Positions 1-9,131 are shown, numbered from the stretch's first letter. The stretch: 64,000 nt of DNA from Paenibacillus oralis (GCF_003863965.1 NZ_RRCN01000001.1:5728278-5792277), one strand, 5' to 3'. A program made the numbers and translations. Notes: generated by a model from the sequence alone, not told the origin.

Positions 1-147
1 GCTTTCCTTGACGGCCCAAACCTTCCCCGGCAGCTTCAAATCCGAAGCAAGGTACACCCGGCTCATCCCGCCCTGGCCGACAATCCGCTCAATCGGATAG
101 CGCCCGGCAAGCAAATCCCCGGGAGCTAACCGCGGCACAAAAGGCAA
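1..147 (-). CDS. Serine/threonine protein kinase, N-terminal fragment
   Basis: Only the first 49 codons lie in the window. The reading starts at a TTG (complement of 145-147) that is 6 nt after a strong AAAGGAGGG ribosome binding site (154-162). The peptide contains the glycine-rich loop GQGGMSRVYLA followed by the AVKE motif with the ATP-binding lysine, the usual beginning of a bacterial Hanks-type kinase catalytic domain. This part cannot show whether the protein carries PASTA, transmembrane or other C-terminal domains. The substrate is unknown. The gene continues beyond the left edge. Confidence 0.8.
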   Translation of the reverse strand, partial: MPFVPRLAPGDLLAGRYPIERIVGQGGMSRVYLASDLKLPGKVWAVKES

Positions 148-269
148 CTCAAACCCTCCTTTCCAGACGCAAAAAAAGGAAAGTCCCCCATCTCACCGCT
201 TCAGCCGTAAGGCCAAAGGCAGCGAAACGGGATACTTTCCCTTCGCGGTCATTGTATAATTTTGGAATT

Positions 270-299
270 ATTATAGGACAGGTTTGCACCAAATGTAAA
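270..299 (-). promoter_or_regulatory. Predicted sigma-A promoter of the kinase gene
   Basis: On the minus strand there is TTTACA (complement of 294-299), an 18-nt spacer and TATAAT (complement of 270-275), about 120 nt upstream of the kinase TTG start. The match is good for a vegetative promoter, but it is read by eye only. Confidence 0.45.
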
Positions 300-317
300 G
301 CATTTTTTTCAGATGCT
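299..317 (-). terminator. Weak hairpin after the methyltransferase gene
   Basis: AGCAT (299-303) and ATGCT (313-317) can pair, and the minus strand continues into a T-rich stretch. It is the only terminator-like structure between the stop at 332 and the kinase promoter. The stem is short. Confidence 0.25.
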
Positions 318-331
318 ATTATTTTAGGTCA

Positions 332-1711
332 TTAATATTTAATCATATATAATGTAATCTCGTCGCGGTTATGGAACAGCTGCTTTGCCCGCTGTACCTG
401 CAATCTCGCCTCCTGGAACATGCCTATGACCTCCTGAATCAAAGCCATCGGTTTTTTGTGCATCAGCTTCACCGTTACGAGCGCCGTTCCCCCCGGGACG
501 AGCGAATACAGCAGATTCGTTACCAGCTTGGCCGTAAGCTTTGGACTCCAGCTCATGTCGCACACGAGCAGGTCGAATTGGTGTTCCTTGAACTTTACGC
601 TGTCGGCGTTGCGCTGTAAAAAAGTCAGCTTGGGCGATGACAGCAAAGAAGGATGCAATTTTGCCGTATCGACCGCCGTAACGTTCAGCCCGCGTTCCAG
701 CAAAAAGGAGGTCCATCCCCCCGGGGCCGCTCCGATATCAAGCGCTTCGCGAAACGATGCGAACGGGATGTCAAACGTCGCTTCCGCTTCCAGCAGTTTG
801 AATTTGGCCCGCGAAATTTGCCCTTCTTCTTTCCGAAAGCGGATGGCTCCGCCGTTCCAGTCGGACAAATTGTCCTCCGGGCGAGCCACGCCCGCATATA
901 CCCGGTCGCTGCCGGCAAACACGGAAATCACCCAATCCGCGTCCCGGACGACAAACTCGGTGCCGGCCAAATCCTTCAGTTCGCTTAGCAGCGCATCCTT
1001 CATTTCCCCGGCCGTCCCGCTCCACAGGGCGTCCTCCGATTTGCGCGTTTGTACGGCGACGCGGGCGCCGGGCAGCCGGAAATCACCAAGCAGAAACTTG
1101 CGCAGCGCCGGCAGCCAGCCGTTCCGATCGGCGTCCGCTTGCTCGCCGGGGCACCATTCCCAATCGACCAAAAAAGCGTGGCGCAGAAATACCGGAGGTG
1201 CCGCGGCGAGCTGTTCGGCGACTTCCTCAACCGCTTTCTGCAGGGTAGCGGCAAACACTTCGCCGGGAATCAGCATCGTGCTTTTGACGCTGCCGAACGT
1301 CCGCCGGAGTTCCTCCTGAGCATATGGCGCAAAGCCGTGATTGGCCGTGCAAATCCATTTGGATTGAGGCGGCACCTGGCAATGCCGGGCGATCTCATCG
1401 AGCCGTTCGAACGGAATCGGTCCGTTATGCAGCAGCACATGCTCCGGTTTGTTCGGATACAAAATTTCGTACATGCTTTTTCTTCCGGAAATGCTGGACG
1501 TATGCAAATAAATTTCCCGCGGAAACAGTCCTTCCCGAACCAGGGCCGCCGCCATGTCCGTACCATTTTTCTCCCCAGGTCCCATATCGTAATCCAGCGA
1601 TAAAATGTCTACCTCCGTTAATCGCAGCAATTCCAGGCATTCGTCGACGGTGCGCGCTAGCGTAAACCCTTGCGGACATCGGCGAAAATCGTCCATATAT
1701 AAATGAATCAA
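332..1711 (-). CDS. cREC receiver-like domain fused to a THUMP/RrmJ-type SAM methyltransferase
   Basis: The product has 459 residues. Residues 1-95 resemble the cyclic-phosphate processing receiver (cREC) family: a start like MIHLYMDD, then SLDYDMG around D40-D42 and YLHTSSISGR. The middle (about 115-290) looks like the RFM/THUMP-type RNA-binding part of RlmM proteins. The C-terminal third is an FtsJ/RrmJ-type 2'-O-methyltransferase. It has SAM motif DIGAAPGGWT (325-334) and a complete K-D-K-E tetrad: K305 (SRAKFKLL), D385 (CDMSW), K415 (VTVKL) and E451 (RDEITLY). An RNA ribose methyltransferase is therefore likely; the target RNA is unknown. It lies 33 nt downstream of nfo, probably in the same operon. 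The role of the receiver-like domain is inference. Confidence 0.75.
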   Translation of the reverse strand: MIHLYMDDFRRCPQGFTLARTVDECLELLRLTEVDILSLDYDMGPGEKNGTDMAAALVREGLFPREIYLHTSSISGRKSMYEILYPNKPEHVLLHNGPIPFERLDEIARHCQVPPQSKWICTANHGFAPYAQEELRRTFGSVKSTMLIPGEVFAATLQKAVEEVAEQLAAAPPVFLRHAFLVDWEWCPGEQADADRNGWLPALRKFLLGDFRLPGARVAVQTRKSEDALWSGTAGEMKDALLSELKDLAGTEFVVRDADWVISVFAGSDRVYAGVARPEDNLSDWNGGAIRFRKEEGQISRAKFKLLEAEATFDIPFASFREALDIGAAPGGWTSFLLERGLNVTAVDTAKLHPSLLSSPKLTFLQRNADSVKFKEHQFDLLVCDMSWSPKLTAKLVTNLLYSLVPGGTALVTVKLMHKKPMALIQEVIGMFQEARLQVQRAKQLFHNRDEITLYMIKY

Positions 1712-1744
1712 GTTTGTTCTTCCTTTCCGCGGTATTTCAGCTGC

Positions 1745-2599
1745 TTAGGCTTCCACCCACCGCCTCACTCGCTCCAAATCGTCTCTATAGGTCCCATCTT
1801 CTCCGGTTTCACTCTCAAAAATAAGCGGTGCATTCCGGATCGCATTGATCTTCAGCAGCCAGCGAAAACCGGATTCGCCGATATAGCCCTGACCAACGCG
1901 GGCATGACGGTCCTTCCGCGATAATACCGGGTATTTTGAATCATTGAAATGAACGGCGCCCAGGCCGTCCCATAACCCAAGCCGGTCGGCTTTTTCCGCA
2001 AAGTCCTGATCATCTTCTCCCCGCCACATCCCCGCCGCAAAAGCGTGGCAGGTGTCGAGGCAAAAGCCGATCCGCTCCGAATCCCGGCACAAGCGGCGAA
2101 TTTGCACCAGTTCCTCGATCGTCATGCCCATATCCCCGTGATCGCCGGCCTGGTTTTCAATAAGCAGCTTTGCCGCTCCCTGCCAGCCATCGAGCACATC
2201 ATTAATACATTGTATAATATTTTGGTATCCTTGTAAGGGGTTTCCTGACTTAAATGTGCCAAAATGAACAACAATTCCCAAAGATCCGCAGGCCTCGGCA
2301 ATGGCCAGATCGTTGCGCAGCGAGTCCACGATTCTCCGGTACGCGGCGGGATCATCGCCCCGGCTTACCGCCAGATTGCTCGGATAGGGCGTATGCGCCA
2401 CGGAAACAAGGCCATGCTCCCGGCAAAAGCCGCGGCAGCTCGCCGCATCCTGCGGGTCGAAGCTTTTTACCGCAAGGCTGCGGGGGTTTTTGGGAAAATA
2501 CTGAAAGGCTCCGCCTCCGAGCCCAAGCGCCGCTTTGGCGGCCCCGAAATACCCCCCGCGAATACTTAAATGTCCCCCGATTTTCAGCTCAGCGGTCAT
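1745..2599 (-). CDS. nfo: Deoxyribonuclease IV (AP endonuclease, Nfo family)
   Basis: The 284-residue protein belongs to the Nfo/EndoIV TIM-barrel family, which cuts DNA 5' of abasic sites left by glycosylases. Metal-ligand motifs appear in order: VAHTPY, VVHFGT, LLIENQAG, CLDTCHAF, AVHFNDSK, DRHARVGQG and FESETG. The length is normal. Its ATG overlaps the end of the upstream Fpg/Nei-like gene by 11 nt, so translation is probably coupled. A glycosylase and an AP endonuclease thus form a small base-excision repair unit. Confidence 0.93.
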   Translation of the reverse strand: MTAELKIGGHLSIRGGYFGAAKAALGLGGGAFQYFPKNPRSLAVKSFDPQDAASCRGFCREHGLVSVAHTPYPSNLAVSRGDDPAAYRRIVDSLRNDLAIAEACGSLGIVVHFGTFKSGNPLQGYQNIIQCINDVLDGWQGAAKLLIENQAGDHGDMGMTIEELVQIRRLCRDSERIGFCLDTCHAFAAGMWRGEDDQDFAEKADRLGLWDGLGAVHFNDSKYPVLSRKDRHARVGQGYIGESGFRWLLKINAIRNAPLIFESETGEDGTYRDDLERVRRWVEA

Positions 2600-3407
2600 G
2601 CTGGCAGCCCGGACTGTAGAACACTTTTCGTCCGTTCATTTCGGCTTTCACGATTTCGTCGCCGCAGCGCGGACAGGGCTCTCCCTCCCGGTCGTACACA
2701 CGGCAAATCCCGTTTGCTCCGCCGGTGAGCGCATCGTTTTTGAACAGCGGCATTTCAATGTATCCGCCGGCTTCGATCGCTTCCAGCAGCACTTCCCGCA
2801 TCGCCTTATACAGGTGCGACAGGTCTTCTTCGCTCATGTTTTGCAGCTTGGCCATCGGCAGCAGTCCGGCGGCGAAGGCAATTTCATCCGCATAGCGATT
2901 GCCGATGCCGGCGACGACATCCTGGTTGACAAGCGTCGTTTTCAAGCTGCCGCGGCGTTTGCGCAGGATCGAGATGAACCGCTCTTCATTCATTCTGCGG
3001 TCGAGCAGCTCCGGGCCCAGATGCGACATGAGCTCCTCCGCTTCCTTGGCGCTATGCAGATGCAGATGGCCAAGGCGCAGGCCGATGAAATAAAGCACCT
3101 GGCCGCCGGCAAAGGTGATTTCGATTTGCGTGCTCCGCTCCGGATGATCCTCTTTTGACCCCAGATAAAGCAGTCCGCCTAACATCAAATGCAGCAGCAG
3201 CCGCTTGCCGTTGTCCAAATGAAACAGCAAATGCTTGCCCCGCCGCTCGATAAAAATGATTTGTCTGCCGGCGAGTTCCCGGGTAAACGCGGCAGCCTCC
3301 ATATTAATCGACTTCTCCCGGTGAATTGCGATTTCCGTCATCGGAATATCCAAAATACGCTGTGACAACTGAATTCGATAGTTTTCCATTTCCGGCAGCT
3401 CCGGCAT
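2589..3407 (-). CDS. Fpg/Nei family DNA glycosylase/AP lyase
   Basis: The 272-residue protein begins with catalytic Pro2-Glu3 (MPELPEMENYR). It has the conserved Lys58 (RRGKHLL), the helix-two-turn-helix segment NQDVVAGIGNRYADE (161-175) and a C-terminal zinc-finger-like region. These features define bifunctional glycosylases that remove oxidised bases. PELPEMENYR differs from the PELPEVET start of classical MutM, so it may be the Nei-like paralogue. The zinc finger has C245, C248 and C268, but position 265 is Ser where Cys is expected; C235 nearby might substitute. The start follows an AGGGAAG site. It is transcribed with nfo. Confidence 0.88.
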   Translation of the reverse strand: MPELPEMENYRIQLSQRILDIPMTEIAIHREKSINMEAAAFTRELAGRQIIFIERRGKHLLFHLDNGKRLLLHLMLGGLLYLGSKEDHPERSTQIEITFAGGQVLYFIGLRLGHLHLHSAKEAEELMSHLGPELLDRRMNEERFISILRKRRGSLKTTLVNQDVVAGIGNRYADEIAFAAGLLPMAKLQNMSEEDLSHLYKAMREVLLEAIEAGGYIEMPLFKNDALTGGANGICRVYDREGEPCPRCGDEIVKAEMNGRKVFYSPGCQHDR

Positions 3408-3507
3408 GGGTCATCTTCCCTTCGTTCATGAGGTTCATGATTTGGAACGTTTCATGGATACATAAGTTCATTCGTTGATTCATTCGTTGCTTCGTCTGTA
3501 CCGGCCT

Positions 3508-4317
3508 TCAGCCTATCAGCCCGGCAACCTCATCCAAATTGCGGCACACCGCATCCGGACGGAAGCCGGAAGTCTTGATCGCGTCAGGCAACCGTTCTTC
3601 GGTCGTCACTCCCGTCAACGTCAAAATCGTCCCGCAGCCCGCGTTTACTCCTGCAGCGATATCCGTCAGCATGTTATCCCCGATGACGGCCACTTCTTCA
3701 TTCCGCAAGCCTAAACGCTTAATGGCAAAATTCATCAGCGGTTCGGCCGGCTTGCCGATGATCACGGGTTTAGCTCCCGTAGCCGCTTGAATCGCGGCGG
3801 ACAACGTTCCCGCTCCCGGCATCAATCCTCCTGTCGAAGGCAGCAGCAGATCGGGATTCGTCAGCACGTACCTGGCGCCTCCGCTGATCCAGCGGGCCGC
3901 TTTGGTCAACGTTTCGTATGTAAAATTGCGATCGATTCCCTGAACGACCACATCCGGCTGATCCTCATCCAGCGGCAGCCCCGCGTCCTGAAGCGCGGTC
4001 AGCAATCCGGTCTCACCGATCGCCGCCACCTTAACGCCGGCCGGCAGTTCACCCGCGATATACTCCGCCGCCGCCACCGCCGAAGTGCACACGTCTTCCG
4101 CGTTGGCGGGAATTCCCATCGCCTGCAGCTGCGCAGCGACCTGCTCCGGGGTCCGGGATGAATTGTTCGTGACGAATAAAAAAGGAATTTTTTGGGCCCG
4201 CAACACCGAAACGAGGCGATCCGCACCGGGAATCATCCGCGTCCCGTGATATAACGTGCCGTCCAAATCAATCAGAAAGGCTTTCCATCTCTCAGGCAAT
4301 ATTTTCATCCTTCCCAT
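3508..4317 (-). CDS. HAD-IIA family sugar-phosphatase (NagD/YutF-like)
   Basis: This 269-residue HAD-superfamily protein has motif I DLDGTLYHG, motif II FVTNNSSR, a lysine in IIGKPAEP and motif IV VIGDNMLTDIAAG, plus the C2A-type cap of the NagD/AraL group. Such enzymes dephosphorylate small sugar or nucleotide phosphates; the substrate cannot be read here. The start is uncertain. ATGs at 4317 and 4308 have poor spacing, while a TTG at 4299 sits 9 nt after GGAAGG. It lies between the Fpg-like gene and rnz with no clear terminator, so it may be co-transcribed. Confidence 0.85.
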   Translation of the reverse strand: MGRMKILPERWKAFLIDLDGTLYHGTRMIPGADRLVSVLRAQKIPFLFVTNNSSRTPEQVAAQLQAMGIPANAEDVCTSAVAAAEYIAGELPAGVKVAAIGETGLLTALQDAGLPLDEDQPDVVVQGIDRNFTYETLTKAARWISGGARYVLTNPDLLLPSTGGLMPGAGTLSAAIQAATGAKPVIIGKPAEPLMNFAIKRLGLRNEEVAVIGDNMLTDIAAGVNAGCGTILTLTGVTTEERLPDAIKTSGFRPDAVCRNLDEVAGLIG

Positions 4318-4468
4318 TTGGCCGTATCCATTTCATTGTACCTATTTCACCCAGGATCAGGCAAATTTCCGGCTCACCCTTTTGGAAATTTGTCAAAAAA
4401 ACGTCTTGACGCGCTGCCAAACTTTGAAGGCGGCTGTCATTTCCTGCGCTTTCCCGGAAAATATTTTT

Positions 4469-5410
4469 TCAGCTTTCCCGATCGGACCGGCGCCGTATCG
4501 GGTACAGTACATGCTCCCTGGCCAGCTCCGACTCGGCAAAAACCGCTTTGGCCTCAACCTCCAGCCGCTCGAGCTGATCCTCGGACTTATACCGCGAGCT
4601 GAAATGGTTAAGAAATAAATGCCGCGCTCCCGCATCGCGTGCGGTCTCCGCCGCTTGCCTTGCCGTGCTGTGGTGATAGGCGTGGGCGGTGTCGGCCAAT
4701 TCATGCAAAAATGTGGACTCATGCACCAGCACATCGGCGTTTTGAGCCAGCGTTTTGGCCGCGCTGCAAGGGCGCGTGTCGCCGAGAATCGTAACGATCC
4801 GCCCCGCCTTCGGCTTCCCGAGCACATCTGCGGCATGCAGCGTTTCGCCGCTTGGCGTTACGACGCTTTCTCCGTTTTTCAGCTTGCCGTAAAGCGGTCC
4901 GGGGCGAATGCCGTAACGTTCCAGCACCGCGGCGTCCAGCTTGCCGGGCAGGTCCTTCTCTACAACGCGGTATCCGTAGCTGGCAATCCGGTGCTCCAGC
5001 AAAGCGGCTTCCACGCGAAAAGTATCGTCCTCCAGCAGCACCCCGCCATCGTGTTCTACGATTTCAAGCTTGTAATCGATTCGCGATTCGCTGAGCTCAA
5101 GCGTGGTATTCACGAATTTTTTCAAACCTTTGGGGCCGAAAATGGTGAGCGGCGAATCTCCGCCCTGGTAAGCCCGGCTGGAAATCAGACCGGGAAGACC
5201 AAAAAGATGGTCGCCGTGCAGGTGCGTAATGAAGATGTATTCCAGCTTGCTCAGTTTCAGGGGCGAACGCAATATCTGATGCTGCGTCCCTTCGCCGCAG
5301 TCGAACAGCCACAAGGAACGGCGTTCCTCGAGCAGACGCAGCGCCAACGAGGTTACGTTGCGTTCCAGCGACGGCACCCCGGCATTGGTCCCCAAAAAAT
5401 AAAGTTCCAT
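4469..5410 (-). CDS. rnz: Ribonuclease Z (tRNA 3'-processing endonuclease)
   Basis: The 313-residue metallo-beta-lactamase-fold enzyme removes 3' trailers from tRNA precursors. It starts MELYFLGTNAGVPS, typical of RNase Z, and has the zinc signature H63-x-H65-x-D67-H68 (THLHGDH) with further ligands at LGDTRPC and the late HLFLNHFSSR. I chose the ATG at 5410 because GGAAGGA lies 8 nt upstream and the homologous N-terminus begins there; the longer frame to 5449 would add 13 unconserved residues. It follows metH, separated by a hairpin. Confidence 0.92.
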   Translation of the reverse strand: MELYFLGTNAGVPSLERNVTSLALRLLEERRSLWLFDCGEGTQHQILRSPLKLSKLEYIFITHLHGDHLFGLPGLISSRAYQGGDSPLTIFGPKGLKKFVNTTLELSESRIDYKLEIVEHDGGVLLEDDTFRVEAALLEHRIASYGYRVVEKDLPGKLDAAVLERYGIRPGPLYGKLKNGESVVTPSGETLHAADVLGKPKAGRIVTILGDTRPCSAAKTLAQNADVLVHESTFLHELADTAHAYHHSTARQAAETARDAGARHLFLNHFSSRYKSEDQLERLEVEAKAVFAESELAREHVLYPIRRRSDRES

Positions 5411-5462
5411 GCGCATCGTCCTTCCGGTTGTAATCAAGTCTTGAACCAAAAAAGACTGCCAA

Positions 5463-5485
5463 AACCCTCCGATGCTCGGAGGGTT
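5463..5485 (-). terminator. Terminator after metH
   Basis: A perfect 10-bp stem (AACCCTCCGA / TCGGAGGGTT) with a 3-nt loop lies 31 nt beyond the metH stop. On the minus strand it is followed by TTGGCAGTC and a run of six T. It may be partial, since rnz follows closely. Confidence 0.6.
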
Positions 5486-5515
5486 CGCCAGAAGCTTCTT
5501 CTTTTAAGAGGTAGT

Positions 5516-8500
5516 TCAAGCTTTGTCCACGTTAAAATACTGAGCCTGTGGATGGGCGAACACCATCGCCGACACGGAGGCCTCAGGCTCCATCATGAAG
5601 CCTTCCGTCAGCTCGATCCCGATGTCCTCCGGATGCAGCAGGTCAAACAGCAGCTGCTGATCCTCGAGATCCGGGCAAGCCGGGTAGCCGAACGAGACGC
5701 GAATCCCTTGGTAACGGGCCCCATGGCGCTGCTTCATGGTCATATCCGACGGATCCGGGAACCCCCAAATATCCCGCATAATATGGTGCACACGCTCGGC
5801 CAGCGCTTCCGCCAGCTCCAGCGCAACGGCCTGCAGCACATGCGAGCGGAGATAGTCCCCCCGATCCTTCCATGTTTCGGACAATTGGCGCACGCCCTGC
5901 CCGGCCGTCACGACCAGAAATCCGACGTAATCCATCTCTCCGCCGTCCACCGGTCTCAGGTAATCGGCAAGGCACAGATAAGGCTCCACCCGCTGTCTCG
6001 GGAAGCTAAACCGTTTGATCACTTTGCCGTGATCGGCCGGATCATAGATCAATATGTCGTTGCCGAACGATTGCGCCGGGAAAAAGCGGTACATCGCCTG
6101 CGTGCGGATAATGCCGTCCGTGACCGCCTCCAGCAAAATCTGATCCACCGTTTCTTTCAGCTCCACCGCTTTTTCGTTCCCCGCTGCGAGCAGTTGTTCA
6201 ACGGAGCCGCGCAAACCTAAGTGATGCCCCAACAGCATTTGCCAGTTCACATAAGGAGTAATATGGCCGATCGGATAATCGCGCAGCACATGCCGCTCCA
6301 AATCCGGCGGGGTAAACACCGGCACATCCGTGCGGATTTGCGAACGCCGGACGCGGGTCAGCTCCGGCATAGGCTCGGCTACGGCCACCGCCTTATCGGC
6401 CTCTTTCTCCGCTTCCATTTCCAGCCGCATTTGCTCCCGGCTTGCCGGGTCCATCAGCTTGTTGGCCAGATCCAAACCGTCCATCGCATCTTTGGCGTAG
6501 ACAACCATGCCGTTATACTCCGGCCGGATGCGCGTTTTCGTAAACTTGCGCGTCAGGGCGGCCCCGCCGACCATAATCGGCACGTCGATGCCCGCGTTGC
6601 GCAAATCCTGCGCGGTTAATACCATCTGCTGTGCCGATTTGACGAGCAAACCGGACAAGCCGATCGCGTCGGCTTTTTCTTCCCGGTAGGCCTCAATGAT
6701 GCGTTCCGGTGGTACTTTTATGCCCAAATTCACGATTTGGTAACCGTTGTTGGACAGAATGATCTCCACCAGGTTTTTGCCGATGTCATGCACGTCGCCT
6801 TTCACGGTAGCCAGCAGGATTTTCCCTTTTACGCTCGATTCGTTTTTCTCCATAAACGGCTCGAGATAAGCGACGGAAGCCTTCATGACCTCCGCGCTCT
6901 GCAGTACTTCCGCGACGATCAGCTCGTTGTTGTTGAACAGCCGACCGACTTCCTCCATCCCGGCCATCAGCGGGCCGTTGATGATCTCCAGCGCGCTGTA
7001 GCGTTTAAGCGCTTCGTCCAGGTCGGGAATCAGCCCTTCTTTCGTTCCCTCCACCACGTAGGAAGCCAGCCGTTCTTCCAGCGTCAACTGAACCGTGCGC
7101 TCCTGCTTCACCACTTTTTTGTTGCGGAAAGCCGCGACAAATGCGGCCAGTGTCTCGTCATTGGTATGATAAATAAGTTCTTCCGCCAGCCGCCGTTCTT
7201 CTTCCGGGATTTTTGCGTACCGCTCCAGTTTTTCCGTGTTGACGATGGCATAATCGAGGCCGGCCTTGGTGCATTCGTACAAAAATACGGAGTTCAGCAC
7301 CTCGCGGCCCGCTTCCGGCAAGCCAAAGGACACGTTGCTGACCCCAAGCACCGTTTGGCAGCTCGGGAGCGCCTCCTTGATCAGCCGGATGCCTTCAATC
7401 GTTTCCTTGGCGGAGCCGATGTACTGCTCGTCCCCCGTTCCTACCGGGAATACAAGCGGGTCAAAAATCAAATCCTCGGCGTTTAAGCCGTATTTATTCA
7501 CGAGCAAATCGTGGGAACGTTTGGCCACCTCCAGCTTGTCTTCGCGGGTGATTGCCTGTCCCCGCTCGTCGATCGTCCCTACGACAACGGCCGCGCCATA
7601 TTTATGGATCAACGGGGTGACGTGTTCGAACTTCTCTTCTCCGTCCTCAAGGTTAATGGAGTTAATAATCGATTTGCCTTGGCAGTATTTTAGCGCCAAG
7701 TCGATTACCTTCGGATCGGTCGTATCAACCATTAAAGGCACTTTGACCTTCTTCACAACCAGTTCAAGAAACTTCTTGATGTCCTCCGCTTCATCGCGGT
7801 CGGGATCCTGAACGCACACGTCGATCACCTGGGCGCCGTTCTTGACCTGGGCGCGGGCGATTTCCGAAGCCTCTTCATATTTGCCTTCCACGATGAGACG
7901 TTTGAATTTCCGCGAACCAAGAACGTTTGTTCTCTCCCCGACCAAATAAGGCCGGTTTGCGGACTCAACATAAACCGGCTCAATGCCGGACAATGCCGGA
8001 GGATGTTCTCCGATGAGCGTACGCGGCCGGTATCCGCTCAGCTTCTGCGCCAGCGCGGCGATATGAGCCGGCGTCGTTCCGCAGCAGCCGCCCGCGACGT
8101 TAAGCCAGCCCTCCTCGGCGAACGCGGCCATTTTCTGGGCCAGCGATTCCGGGGATTCGTGGTATTTGCCGTTTTCGTCCGGCAGTCCCGCGTTCGGGTG
8201 GCAGCTTACCGCGGCTTTTGCGATACCGGAAAGCGTACGGATATGGTCGCGCATAAATTCCGGACCGGTTGCGCAGTTCAGTCCGACCGAAATCGGCTTT
8301 AGATGCTCCAGCGAAATATAAAACGCTTCGATATTTTGCCCGGCCAGCGTCGTGCCCATCGGCTCGATCGTTCCGGAAATCATCAAGGGCAGCTGTTTGC
8401 CCGTTTTTTGCAGCGCCCGCGTTATCCCGATGCTTCCGGCCTTCACATTCAGCGTATCCTGCGACGTTTCCAGCATCAGCGCATCCACGCCGCCGTCGAT

Positions 8501-8953
8501 CAGGGCGATGGCCTGCTCCTCGTAACTGTCGGTTAAATCGTCGAAGGTGACCCCGCCGGTGACGGACAGCGTTTTGGTCGTCGGGCCCAGCACGCCAACG
8601 ACATATCTCGGATGGTCCGGCGTGCTGTGTTTTTCCGCGGCCGCTACGGCAAGTTTTGCCGCCGCCAGATTCAACTCCCTTGCTTGATGCGGTATATCGT
8701 ATTCGGCCAGGACAACGGAGGTTGCCCCAAACGTATTCGTTTCAATCAGGTCGGCTCCGGCCGCCAAATATTGCTCGTGAATGCCTTGAATCACATCCGG
8801 GCGGGTGAGAACGAGCATCTCGTTACAGCCATCCAGCTCTTCCCCGCCGAAATCATTCGGAACAAGGTTTTCCTGCTGGATCATCGTGCCCATGGCGCCA
8901 TCAAGTATCAGTATTCGTTCTTTTATTCTGTCTTCCAGGCTCGGTTTGCTCAT
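5516..8953 (-). CDS. metH: Cobalamin-dependent methionine synthase
   Basis: The 1145-residue protein has the MetH modules in order. The homocysteine domain (about 1-310) has zinc cysteines C227 (GLNCATG), C290 and C291 (GGCCGTT). The methyltetrahydrofolate-binding barrel spans about 345-610. The cobalamin domain (about 650-870) has DVHDIGKN at 720-727, with H722 as the lower axial cobalt ligand. The SAM-dependent reactivation domain is about 900-1145. It methylates homocysteine using methyl-THF and B12. The start follows GGGAGGG with 8-nt spacing. It looks monocistronic, with its own promoter and terminator. Confidence 0.97.
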   Translation of the reverse strand: MSKPSLEDRIKERILILDGAMGTMIQQENLVPNDFGGEELDGCNEMLVLTRPDVIQGIHEQYLAAGADLIETNTFGATSVVLAEYDIPHQARELNLAAAKLAVAAAEKHSTPDHPRYVVGVLGPTTKTLSVTGGVTFDDLTDSYEEQAIALIDGGVDALMLETSQDTLNVKAGSIGITRALQKTGKQLPLMISGTIEPMGTTLAGQNIEAFYISLEHLKPISVGLNCATGPEFMRDHIRTLSGIAKAAVSCHPNAGLPDENGKYHESPESLAQKMAAFAEEGWLNVAGGCCGTTPAHIAALAQKLSGYRPRTLIGEHPPALSGIEPVYVESANRPYLVGERTNVLGSRKFKRLIVEGKYEEASEIARAQVKNGAQVIDVCVQDPDRDEAEDIKKFLELVVKKVKVPLMVDTTDPKVIDLALKYCQGKSIINSINLEDGEEKFEHVTPLIHKYGAAVVVGTIDERGQAITREDKLEVAKRSHDLLVNKYGLNAEDLIFDPLVFPVGTGDEQYIGSAKETIEGIRLIKEALPSCQTVLGVSNVSFGLPEAGREVLNSVFLYECTKAGLDYAIVNTEKLERYAKIPEEERRLAEELIYHTNDETLAAFVAAFRNKKVVKQERTVQLTLEERLASYVVEGTKEGLIPDLDEALKRYSALEIINGPLMAGMEEVGRLFNNNELIVAEVLQSAEVMKASVAYLEPFMEKNESSVKGKILLATVKGDVHDIGKNLVEIILSNNGYQIVNLGIKVPPERIIEAYREEKADAIGLSGLLVKSAQQMVLTAQDLRNAGIDVPIMVGGAALTRKFTKTRIRPEYNGMVVYAKDAMDGLDLANKLMDPASREQMRLEMEAEKEADKAVAVAEPMPELTRVRRSQIRTDVPVFTPPDLERHVLRDYPIGHITPYVNWQMLLGHHLGLRGSVEQLLAAGNEKAVELKETVDQILLEAVTDGIIRTQAMYRFFPAQSFGNDILIYDPADHGKVIKRFSFPRQRVEPYLCLADYLRPVDGGEMDYVGFLVVTAGQGVRQLSETWKDRGDYLRSHVLQAVALELAEALAERVHHIMRDIWGFPDPSDMTMKQRHGARYQGIRVSFGYPACPDLEDQQLLFDLLHPEDIGIELTEGFMMEPEASVSAMVFAHPQAQYFNVDKA

Positions 8954-8980
8954 GATCGTGTCCCTCCCGTAAAACGTTAC

Positions 8981-9009
8981 GATATAGTTTAACAGAATAA
9001 AGCGTTGAA
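8981..9009 (-). promoter_or_regulatory. Candidate metH promoter
   Basis: On the minus strand TTCAAC (complement of 9004-9009) and TATATC (complement of 8981-8986) are 17 nt apart, 28 nt before the metH ATG. The remaining leader is too short for an S-box or B12 riboswitch, and none was recognised. Confidence 0.35.
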
Positions 9010-9053
9010 GAAAAGAGATGTTTCTTTAGTTCACCCTAATATAAAGCAAAAAT

Positions 9054-9088
9054 AAGCTGCCCTCATCTCCATCGGATGCAGGCAGCTT
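9054..9088 (-). terminator. Terminator after the FixH-like lipoprotein gene
   Basis: AAGCTGCC (9054-9061) pairs with GGCAGCTT (9081-9088), with a possible inner CATC/GATG pairing. On the minus strand it runs into TATTTTTGC. It separates the lipoprotein gene from metH. Confidence 0.6.
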
Positions 9089-9131
9089 GATTGTTGTTGC
9101 GCGCGGGGTTTTTATGTAAAATCGATCGGCG

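Noticed and set aside
8954..9131. S-box or cobalamin riboswitch upstream of metH
   Set aside because: The gap is too short and is mostly explained by a terminator and a promoter; no conserved riboswitch core was seen.
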